NCBI GenBank assembly: GCA_046154545.1
Contig: JBJXGC010000103.1
Location: 1 to 5,979, forward strand
Reading direction: 5' to 3'
From: JBJXGC01 sp046154545
Lineage (GTDB): Bacteria > Chloroflexota > Dehalococcoidia > Tepidiformales > Tepidiformaceae
Length of the DNA stretch: 5,979 bases
Each line of letters begins with the position of its first letter. Positions within the stretch are counted from its first letter, which is position 1. Below, in pieces: positions 1 through 5,409 of this stretch. Under the pieces are notes generated by a model that saw nothing but the letters and a program-made list of their open reading frames with translations, did not search any database and was not told where the DNA came from. The position numbers and the translations under genes are program-made.

Positions 1-1575
1 AGCCTGACCGAACCAGCAGAGACCCGCCCGCCGGGCCAGCGCCACGAAACCATTGTCGTCCTCGACTTCGGCGCCCAGTACAGCATGCTGATCGCGCGGC
101 GCGTGCGTGAGCTGGACACGTACTGCGAGCTGCTCCCGTTCGACACGCCGTGGGAACGGGTGAAGGACCTCGACCTGCGGGGGGTGATCCTCTCCGGCGG
201 GCCGAACAGCGTCTATGAAGACGGCGCGCCCATGGCGCCGGCGTGGGTGTTCGAAGCGGGCATTCCCGTGCTGGGCATCTGCTATGGCATGCAGCTGATG
301 GCGCATCAGCTCGGCGGACACGTCGCCCCGGGGATGCACCGGGAGTACGGCCCGGCGGTCATCACACGCGAGCACCCGTCCCCCCTCTTCGCCGACATGC
401 CCGCGGACGTCGAGGTCTGGATGAGCCACGGCGACCGGATCGAGACGCTCCCGGCCGGCTTCGAGGCGCTCGCCCACTCCCCGAACTCGCCGGTGGCCGT
501 GATGGCGGACGTGGACCGCGGCTACTACGGCCTCCAGTTCCACCCGGAGGTGGTGCACACGCCCCTCGGCCGCGAGATGCTGCGCAACTTCGTGCACGGC
601 GTCTGCGCCTGCCCGGGGACGTGGACGGCGGGCAACTTCATCGACGAGACGATAGACGCGATCCGCGCCCAGGTGGGCGCTGGGCGCGTGATCTGCGGCC
701 TCTCCGGTGGCGTCGATAGCTCCGTCGCGGCGACCCTCGTCCACCGGGCGATCGGCGACCAGCTCACCTGCATCTTCGTCGACAACGGGCTGCTGCGGGC
801 GGGCGAGGCGGAAGAGGTGGTGAAGAGCTTCGCGGAACACGAACACCTGAACCTCATCCACGTCCAGGCGCAGGACGAGTTCGTGGCGCAGCTTGCCGAG
901 GTGACGAACCCGGAGACGAAACGCATCCGCATCGGCAACACGTTCGTGCGCCTCTTCGAGCGAGAGGCCCGGAAGCTCGAGGACGCCCGCTTCCTCTGCC
1001 AGGGGACCGTCTACCCGGACGTGATCGAGAGCGCCTCGGCGGGCAAGGGCTCCGCGAAGATCAAGACCCACCACAACGTGGGCGGCCTGCCGCCCGACAT
1101 GAAGATGGAGCTCGTCGAGCCCCTGCGCTCGCTCTTCAAGGACGAGGTGCGCCGCATCGGCGAGGCCCTCGGGCTCTCCGAAGCGCTCGTCTGGCGGCAC
1201 CCGTTCCCTGGCCCTGGGCTTGCCATCCGGGTCATGGGCGAGGTCACCCGGGAGCGGCTGGAGATGGTGCGCGGGGCCGACCGGATCGTCCTCGAGGAGA
1301 TCAGGCGGGCGGGCCTCTACCGCGAGACCTGGCAGGCCTTCGCCGTCCTCACCGACACCATGACCGTCGGCGTCATGGGCGACTTCCGGACCTACGGCCA
1401 CGCCGTCGCCATCCGGGCGGTGACCGCCGACGACGCGATGACGGCCGACTGGGCACGCCTGCCGCACGAGGTGCTGAGCCGCATGTCCAACCGGATCGTG
1501 AACGAAGTGCCGGGCATCAACCGGGTGGTGTACGACATTACGAGCAAGCCGCCCGGGACGATTGAGTGGGAGTAG
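1..1575 (+). CDS. guaA: GMP synthase (glutamine-hydrolysing), 5'-partial
   Basis: GuaA converts XMP to GMP using ATP and glutamine, the last step of guanine nucleotide synthesis in the cytosol. The frame is open from base 1 and encodes TIVVLDFGAQYS, the usual GuaA N-terminus, before the first ATG at 85, so that ATG is internal. About 524 residues are visible against a family length near 525, so the true start is at or just left of the window edge. The class I glutamine amidotransferase domain has its nucleophile elbow GICYGMQ (Cys codon 280-282) and FHPEV, with catalytic His (541-543) and Glu (547-549). The ATP-pyrophosphatase P-loop SGGVDSS starts at 703. The C-terminal GMP synthase domain has PFPGPGLAIR (1201-1230) and ends in the family signature SKPPGTIEWE. 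All catalytic residues are present and there is no frameshift. The neighbours do not point to a purine operon in this window. Confidence 0.98.
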   Translation, partial: SLTEPAETRPPGQRHETIVVLDFGAQYSMLIARRVRELDTYCELLPFDTPWERVKDLDLRGVILSGGPNSVYEDGAPMAPAWVFEAGIPVLGICYGMQLMAHQLGGHVAPGMHREYGPAVITREHPSPLFADMPADVEVWMSHGDRIETLPAGFEALAHSPNSPVAVMADVDRGYYGLQFHPEVVHTPLGREMLRNFVHGVCACPGTWTAGNFIDETIDAIRAQVGAGRVICGLSGGVDSSVAATLVHRAIGDQLTCIFVDNGLLRAGEAEEVVKSFAEHEHLNLIHVQAQDEFVAQLAEVTNPETKRIRIGNTFVRLFEREARKLEDARFLCQGTVYPDVIESASAGKGSAKIKTHHNVGGLPPDMKMELVEPLRSLFKDEVRRIGEALGLSEALVWRHPFPGPGLAIRVMGEVTRERLEMVRGADRIVLEEIRRAGLYRETWQAFAVLTDTMTVGVMGDFRTYGHAVAIRAVTADDAMTADWARLPHEVLSRMSNRIVNEVPGINRVVYDITSKPPGTIEWE

Positions 1576-1577
1576 GG

Positions 1578-1639
1578 AGTTCCGAGTTCCGAGTTCCGAG
1601 TTCCGAGGCCCCCCAAGTCTCCAGTCCCCAGTTCCCAGT
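1578..1639. repeat. Heptamer tandem repeat, consensus AGTYCCS
   Basis: Four perfect copies of AGTTCCG lie at 1578-1605. After a 10-base interruption (1606-1615) come three degenerate copies with the same 7-base period, AGTCTCC, AGTCCCC and AGTTCCC (1616-1636), followed by AGT. The array fills most of the 76-base spacer between guaA and the next gene. It begins three bases after the guaA stop codon and ends about a dozen bases before the next start. Both halves share AGT-pyrimidine-CC, so they look like one array that has diverged. I see no inverted symmetry that would make it a terminator. Function is unknown; it could be a slippage-generated spacer repeat or one copy of a dispersed family. 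Confidence 0.85.
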
Positions 1640-1651
1640 GAGCTGAACCTG

Positions 1652-2011
1652 ATGGACACTTCCAGCGCCGCCCAGCCCGAGTTGCCACCGCTACCCGCAG
1701 AACTTCAGGGGTTCGCCGACAGGGCGGGCCGCCTGCGCCAGTGGCCGGCCCGCCAGAAGCGGCAGCGGGCCGCCATCGCCTGGCTGGCGACCCGGTTCGA
1801 GGCGGAGGTGCGCTACACCGAGAAGCAGGTGAACCGCGTTATCCAGGACTGGGCGACGGTCCCGGACTGGGTGCTGATCCGCCGGTTGCTTTACGACTGG
1901 GGCTATCTCGACCGTGAGCCCGACGGCCGCGCCTACTGGCTGCGAGCGCCGGTCAGCCATCCTGGCGGGAGCCTGAGGGGCGACGAAGTATCGGAAGACG
2001 GCACTCGGTAA
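1652..2011 (+). CDS. DUF2087 domain-containing protein, small, stand-alone
   Basis: This 119-residue soluble protein has no signal peptide or membrane segment. Residues 26-97 match what I know of the DUF2087 family: a basic entry GRLRQWPARQKRQ (26-38), a hydrophobic helix IAWLATRF (42-49), RYTEKQVN (54-61), a helix with LIRRLLYDWGYLDRE (75-89) and the closing DGRAYW (91-96). The pattern resembles a small winged-helix-like fold. In other proteins DUF2087 often follows an HTH domain, and a regulatory or nucleic-acid role is possible but unproven. The N-terminal 25 residues are Pro/Ala-rich and the last 22 look disordered. The ATG at 1652 is preferred to the in-frame TTG at 1562, which would overlap guaA and translate the heptamer repeat. 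The Shine-Dalgarno sequence is poor. It is probably co-transcribed with guaA, 76 bases downstream. No biochemical function is assigned. Confidence 0.82.
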   Translation: MDTSSAAQPELPPLPAELQGFADRAGRLRQWPARQKRQRAAIAWLATRFEAEVRYTEKQVNRVIQDWATVPDWVLIRRLLYDWGYLDREPDGRAYWLRAPVSHPGGSLRGDEVSEDGTR

Positions 2012-2045
2012 ACGACGACTGCGTATGTCCCGGGTTTACCGAGTG
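2002..2045. terminator. Perfect 12-bp inverted repeat, likely terminator hairpin (or operator)
   Basis: The left arm CACTCGGTAAAC (2002-2013) and right arm GTTTACCGAGTG (2034-2045) are exact reverse complements separated by 20 bases. In RNA, two G-U pairs (2000-2001 with 2046-2047) could extend the stem to 14 pairs. The left arm contains the TAA stop of the DUF2087 gene (2009-2011), which fits a terminator for the guaA-DUF2087 transcript. The tract after the stem is only TTT, so it is not a canonical intrinsic terminator. The long loop and the position 50 bases before the ATP-grasp start also allow a protein-binding dyad that controls the downstream unit. The symmetry is certain; the role is inferred. 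Confidence 0.55.
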
Positions 2046-2082
2046 TTTGCTGCAGCCATATCCCCGGGCAACAGGCGGTTGT

Positions 2083-2088
2083 TAGGCT
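2083..2088 (+). promoter_or_regulatory. Candidate -10 box for a leaderless ATP-grasp mRNA
   Basis: TAGGCT fits the TANNNT form of a -10 hexamer. It lies at -12 to -7 relative to the A of the ATG at 2095, the spacing expected if transcription starts at the start codon itself. No Shine-Dalgarno sequence is visible between 2075 and 2094, which agrees with leaderless translation. No good -35 element is seen 16-18 bases upstream. The hexamer alone is weak evidence and could occur by chance. Confidence 0.3.
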
Positions 2089-2094
2089 CGGGCC

Positions 2095-3531
2095 ATGGAG
2101 AGCTTCCGCGAGTCCTACGACGCGGGCACCGGCTACGACGAGATCTTCTCGTCGCCGGGTGTCCCCCGCGAGCATTGCCGGGCGGTTGTTGACGCCCTCG
2201 AATCGCTGGGACGGCTCGACCTGCGCCAGGCGCAGAAACGGGCCGACCTCGCCTTTCACAACCTCGGCATCACCTTCACCGTCTCCAGCGAGGGTGACGG
2301 TGTTGAACGCATCTTCCCCTTCGACCTCGTCCCGCGCGTGATTGAAGCCGCCGAATGGCGGCGAGTCGAGGACGGGCTGAAGCAGCGGGTCATGGCCCTG
2401 AACACCTTCGTGCAGGATGTCTACAACGAACAGCGGATCATCGGTGCGGGCCTGATTTCGCGCGAAGTCGTGTTCGCTTCGCCCAACTACCAACCCGCCA
2501 TGCGCGGGTTCACCCCTCCTCGTGGCGTCTGGATTCACGTGGCCGGGATCGACGTCGTACGCGACGCCGACGGCACGCTCTACGTGCTCGAAGACAACCT
2601 GAGGACGCCGAGTGGCGTCTCCTACGTCCTCCAGAACCGCCAGATCAGCATGCGGACACTCCCCCGGCTGTTCGCCCAGAGCGGCGTGCGGCCCGTCGAT
2701 GACTACACGAACCGCCTCCGTGAGACGGTCCGCATAGGCCACGAAGACGCCCCCTCTGTGGTGCTCACGCCCGGGATCTACAACGCCGCCTACTTCGAAC
2801 ACGCCTTCCTGGCCAAGCAGCTTGGCGCCCAGCTCGTCGAAGGGCGGGACCTCACCGTCCACCACGGCCGGATGGTGATGAAGACTACCCGGGGGATGCT
2901 CCCCGTCGGGTCGATCTACCGCCGGGTCGATGACGACTTCCTCGACCCCTTGAACTTCAGCCCCGATTCCCAGCTCGGCGTCGCGGGCCTGTTCGACGTC
3001 TACCGTTCCGGCGCGGGTTGCCTGGTGAACGCCATCGGGACGGGCATCGCCGACGACAAGTCGATCTACCCGTACGTCCCGGAGATGATCCGCTTCTACC
3101 TCGGCGAAGAGCCCATTCTCGCGAACGTGCCGACGCTCTGGGCGGCCGACGAGAAGCAGCGCGAGCACATCCTCGCCAACCTGCGCGACCTTGTCGTCAA
3201 ACCGACGAACGCCTCCGGCGGCTACGGCGTCGTCATCGGCCCTGCCAGTGATGAGCGGACGCTCGCCGCGCTCGCGGAGAAGGTCTCGGCCCATCCGGAA
3301 GGGTTCGTCGCCCAGCCGCTCATCCGCCTCTCGACCTGCCCGACCGTCGTCAACGGGCGCTTCCTGCCGCGGCGCGTCGATCTGCGGCCGTTTGTCATCT
3401 TCGATGGTACCGAGCCGTGGGTGCTGCCCGGGGGGCTCACCCGCGTCGCCTTAGAGGAGGGTTCCTACATCGTGAATTCATCACAGGGTGGTGGCAGCAA
3501 AGATACGTGGGTGCTTGATGGCGCTGCTTAG
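2095..3531 (+). CDS. Circularly permuted ATP-grasp protein (COG2308, CP_ATPgrasp type)
   Basis: This 478-residue cytosolic protein has the usual length for a stand-alone COG2308 protein. ATP-grasp enzymes activate a carboxylate as an acyl phosphate and join it to an amine; for this permuted family the substrates are unknown to me. Family landmarks in order are YDEIF (14-18), FPFDLVPR (74-81), LEDNLRTPSGVSYVLQNR (165-182), VLTPGIYN (223-230), YFEHAFLAKQLG (233-244), KPTNASGGYG (369-378, a Lys plus glycine-rich loop likely at the nucleotide), VDLRPFV (428-434) and, near the end, NSSQGGGSKDTWVL (461-474). All the strongly conserved blocks I recognise are intact. It is the first gene of a three-gene unit and overlaps the alpha-E gene by 14 bases. 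The ATG at 2095 is the first start in the frame and gives the normal N-terminus. The ribosome binding site is weak or absent. Confidence 0.93.
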   Translation: MESFRESYDAGTGYDEIFSSPGVPREHCRAVVDALESLGRLDLRQAQKRADLAFHNLGITFTVSSEGDGVERIFPFDLVPRVIEAAEWRRVEDGLKQRVMALNTFVQDVYNEQRIIGAGLISREVVFASPNYQPAMRGFTPPRGVWIHVAGIDVVRDADGTLYVLEDNLRTPSGVSYVLQNRQISMRTLPRLFAQSGVRPVDDYTNRLRETVRIGHEDAPSVVLTPGIYNAAYFEHAFLAKQLGAQLVEGRDLTVHHGRMVMKTTRGMLPVGSIYRRVDDDFLDPLNFSPDSQLGVAGLFDVYRSGAGCLVNAIGTGIADDKSIYPYVPEMIRFYLGEEPILANVPTLWAADEKQREHILANLRDLVVKPTNASGGYGVVIGPASDERTLAALAEKVSAHPEGFVAQPLIRLSTCPTVVNGRFLPRRVDLRPFVIFDGTEPWVLPGGLTRVALEEGSYIVNSSQGGGSKDTWVLDGAA

Positions 3532-4498
3532 CCGGGTCGCCGACGCCCTCTTCTGGATGGGACGGTACATCGAGCGCGCGGAGAACACCGCCCGCATGCT
3601 CGATGTCACCTACCACGGACGCCTTGAGCCGCATCTTTCCGACCTCGCAGGCGCGGTCAACACCTGGGAAGCGCTCGTAACGACGCTCGGCCAGGACGAG
3701 AGCTACGCCGCCTCGCCCCGCAAACGGATGACGGAGACCGATGTCATCGAGTTCCTCACGGTGGACCGGATGAACCCGTCCTCCATCGCCTCATCGCTCG
3801 CCTCGGCGCGGGAGAACGCCCGCAGCGTCCGCGACTTTCTCTCCAGCGAAACCTGGGTGGCGATCAACCGCCTCTATCACGGCACCGCCGAGCGCAGCCT
3901 CGAGGGGATCGTCTCGGACGGGCTGTACGACTTCTGCGACAGCATCCGTCAGGGCACCCAGCTGTTCCACGGCACGGCCGATAACACCTCGCTGCATGAC
4001 GAGGGCTGGCATTGGCTCCGTGTCGGCGTCCTCCTGGAACGGGCGGACATGATCACCCGGATCGTGGACTCCAAGTATCACCTCCTCATGACCTCGCTGG
4101 ACGAGGTCGGGGGCGCCCTGGACCGCCACCAATGGACAGCCATGTTGCGGAGTGTGTCCGGCTACGAAGCGTTCCGGCGCACCTACGCCGATACTGTGGA
4201 CGCGAACCAGGTGATCGACTTCCTGGTCCTCGACGAGCATTTTCCGCGCTCGCTGGCCGCCTGCGTGGATGCGCTCCAGGGCGCGCTCAACGGTGCCACG
4301 GAGGGGGCGGACCCGCACCTCCGGAACCCGGCCATGCGCGACGTAACCCAACTTCGCAGCCGCCTCCAGTTCGAAACCGCGGAAACGCTCGTGGGCGCTG
4401 GTCTGCACGAGTTCCTGCAGACCACCCAGGAGACGATTGGCGTGATGAATGCGGCGGTCAGCGAAGCCTTCTTCTGGTCGACCCGCCATGCAGCTTGA
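3518..4498 (+). CDS. Alpha-E domain protein (DUF403, COG2307)
   Basis: This 326-residue protein is predicted to be all-helical and soluble. It opens with the family signature LSRVADALFWMGRYIERAEN (4-23), whose glutamates in helices give the family its name, and has a second signature GVLLERADMITRIVDSKYH (170-188). Other conserved blocks are DRMNPSSI (83-90), ARENARSVRD (95-104) and LDEHFPRSL (238-246). Alpha-E proteins are found next to or fused with permuted ATP-grasp proteins and are thought to be partners in the same ligation pathway; no catalytic activity is established to my knowledge. The two signatures belong to two similar halves offset by 155-156 residues. The ATG at 3518 is chosen because it gives the standard N-terminus; the in-frame GTG at 3488 would add ten unrelated residues. 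The start lies inside the ATP-grasp gene (14-base overlap), so translation is probably coupled. Confidence 0.92.
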   Translation: MALLSRVADALFWMGRYIERAENTARMLDVTYHGRLEPHLSDLAGAVNTWEALVTTLGQDESYAASPRKRMTETDVIEFLTVDRMNPSSIASSLASARENARSVRDFLSSETWVAINRLYHGTAERSLEGIVSDGLYDFCDSIRQGTQLFHGTADNTSLHDEGWHWLRVGVLLERADMITRIVDSKYHLLMTSLDEVGGALDRHQWTAMLRSVSGYEAFRRTYADTVDANQVIDFLVLDEHFPRSLAACVDALQGALNGATEGADPHLRNPAMRDVTQLRSRLQFETAETLVGAGLHEFLQTTQETIGVMNAAVSEAFFWSTRHAA

Positions 4499-5300
4499 GG
4501 TCGCCTATGCGACGAGATACCGGTACACGCAGCAGGTGAGTGAGGGGCTGACCGCCCTCCGCCTCCGCCCCCGCTCGCGTCACGGGCTGACGGTCGCCGA
4601 GTCGCGCGTCGTCTTCGCGCCGGGCAAGCTCGTCCAGTCCTACATCGACGGCTGGGGCACGCAGGTGGACTTGATCGAGACCCATGAGCCACACGCCAGC
4701 TTCCGCTTCGAACTGCGCGCCTCGGTCGAGACGGAACCACGCGAGGAGGACGTCGCTCCGACAGACGACGAGTTCATCATGTACACCAGCGACAGCGCCC
4801 GTGTCCGTGCGAGCGCCGTCGCCGCCCTCGGCTGGCACCTGCCGGGCGTCCACACCACCTGGACCGCGATCGAGTCAGCACTCAACTGGATGCCCCAGCG
4901 ATTCAGCTACGATGTCGGCGCCACGGACGCGGAATCGACGGTCGAGGACGTCATCTCCACTGGCGCCGGTGTCTGCCAGGATTTCTCCCACGTCTTCCTC
5001 TCGCTCGTGCGGGGCTGGGGCTGGTGCGCCCGCTACGTGAGCGGCTATTTCTTCGCGGCCGACGCCCGCCTCCAGGACCGCATCGAAGCGGACGCTATGC
5101 ACGCCTGGGTCGAGGTCTACCGTCCCGGGACGGGGTGGATCGGTCTCGACCCGACGGCTGGCCAGTACGCCGACGACCGTTACGTCCCCGTTGCCTACGG
5201 CCGTGATTACGACGACGTACGCCCGGTCAGGGGGGTGATCTTCGGCAACGCTCGCCAGTCCCAGACGGCGAAACTCCAGATGGTCCAGGCTGACCGGTAG
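4488..5300 (+). CDS. Transglutaminase-like cysteine protease family protein (COG1305)
   Basis: This 270-residue protein has no signal peptide and probably acts in the cytosol. Residues 1-80 form the Bact_transglu_N beta domain, beginning LEVAYATRYRY and containing LRLRPRS. The transglutaminase core follows, with the papain-like triad visible as Cys163 in GVCQDFSH, His205 in MHAWVEVY and Asp221 in GWIGLDPT. Bacterial members act as peptidases or amide-transfer enzymes more often than as cross-linkers. The gene is the third in the unit, and its ATG lies 11 bases before the end of the alpha-E gene, suggesting coupled translation. The start at 4488 matches the family N-terminus; the in-frame ATG at 4449 would add 13 polar residues. 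In context the enzyme may trim, transfer or hydrolyse the amide product of the ATP-grasp protein, which is inference. All three triad residues are present, so it should be active. Confidence 0.93.
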   Translation: MQLEVAYATRYRYTQQVSEGLTALRLRPRSRHGLTVAESRVVFAPGKLVQSYIDGWGTQVDLIETHEPHASFRFELRASVETEPREEDVAPTDDEFIMYTSDSARVRASAVAALGWHLPGVHTTWTAIESALNWMPQRFSYDVGATDAESTVEDVISTGAGVCQDFSHVFLSLVRGWGWCARYVSGYFFAADARLQDRIEADAMHAWVEVYRPGTGWIGLDPTAGQYADDRYVPVAYGRDYDDVRPVRGVIFGNARQSQTAKLQMVQADR

Positions 5301-5334
5301 GGGTGATGCGGCACAGCCGTACTCATGCCTGTGA

Positions 5335-5344
5335 CCAGATCTGG
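5335..5344. repeat. 10-bp perfect palindrome CCAGATCTGG
   Basis: The ten bases read the same on both strands. They lie in the 109-base gap (5301-5409) between the transglutaminase and split-barrel genes, three bases upstream of a TTGACA. A short palindrome abutting a -35-like element would be a plausible operator, but a 10-mer with no spacer can also arise by chance. Nothing else in this gap is clearly structured. Confidence 0.35.
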
Positions 5345-5347
5345 GCG

Positions 5348-5353
5348 TTGACA
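5348..5353 (+). promoter_or_regulatory. Perfect -35-like TTGACA upstream of the split-barrel gene
   Basis: TTGACA matches the housekeeping sigma factor -35 consensus exactly and sits 56 bases before the GTG at 5410. At 16-18 bases downstream (around 5370-5377) the sequence is ACACCGTC, a poor -10 element. It is therefore half a promoter at best. Its position in the only sizeable gap after the triad favours an independent transcript for the last gene. Confidence 0.3.
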
Positions 5354-5399
5354 ACCGCCGCCCCTGCTGACACCGTCCGCGCTGAACATCCAAGTTTCC

Positions 5400-5404
5400 G
5401 GAGG
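5400..5404 (+). promoter_or_regulatory. Strong Shine-Dalgarno site (GGAGG) fixing a GTG start
   Basis: GGAGG is followed by five bases and then GTG at 5410. It is the clearest ribosome binding site in the window and decides the GTG start of the split-barrel gene. The other internal starts have weak sites or rely on overlap with the preceding gene. Confidence 0.8.
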
Positions 5405-5409
5405 ATAGT

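Noticed and set aside
525..941. 138-codon open frame on the - strand inside guaA
   Set aside because: It lies opposite conserved GuaA catalytic sequence and has a low-complexity Ser/Arg-rich translation typical of a shadow frame.
1578..1639. CRISPR array
   Set aside because: The units are 7 bases with no spacers between them, so this is a simple tandem repeat.
1562..1651. Upstream TTG start that would extend the DUF2087 protein by 30 residues
   Set aside because: It overlaps the guaA end and would translate the heptamer repeat; the ATG at 1652 gives a cleaner start close before the domain.
2035..2064. TTTACC with a downstream ATATCC as a promoter for the triad
   Set aside because: Both boxes match the consensus poorly, and the -35 would sit inside the right arm of the inverted repeat.
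1933..3294. Long open frame of 453 codons on the - strand
   Set aside because: It lies opposite the well-supported ATP-grasp gene and shows no recognisable domain. G+C-rich codon bias on the + strand commonly leaves the opposite strand open.
3488..3517. Upstream GTG start for the alpha-E gene
   Set aside because: It adds ten residues before the well-conserved family N-terminus that begins at the ATG at 3518.
4449..4487. Upstream ATG start for the transglutaminase gene
   Set aside because: It adds 13 polar residues not seen in the family; the N-terminal beta domain begins right after the ATG at 4488.
3791..4489. 232-codon open frame on the - strand
   Set aside because: It is antisense to the alpha-E gene, has no family motif and is explained by the same codon bias.
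5288..5318. GGCTG ... CAGCC stem as a terminator for the triad
   Set aside because: It has only five pairs with a 21-base loop and no T tract, too weak to call.
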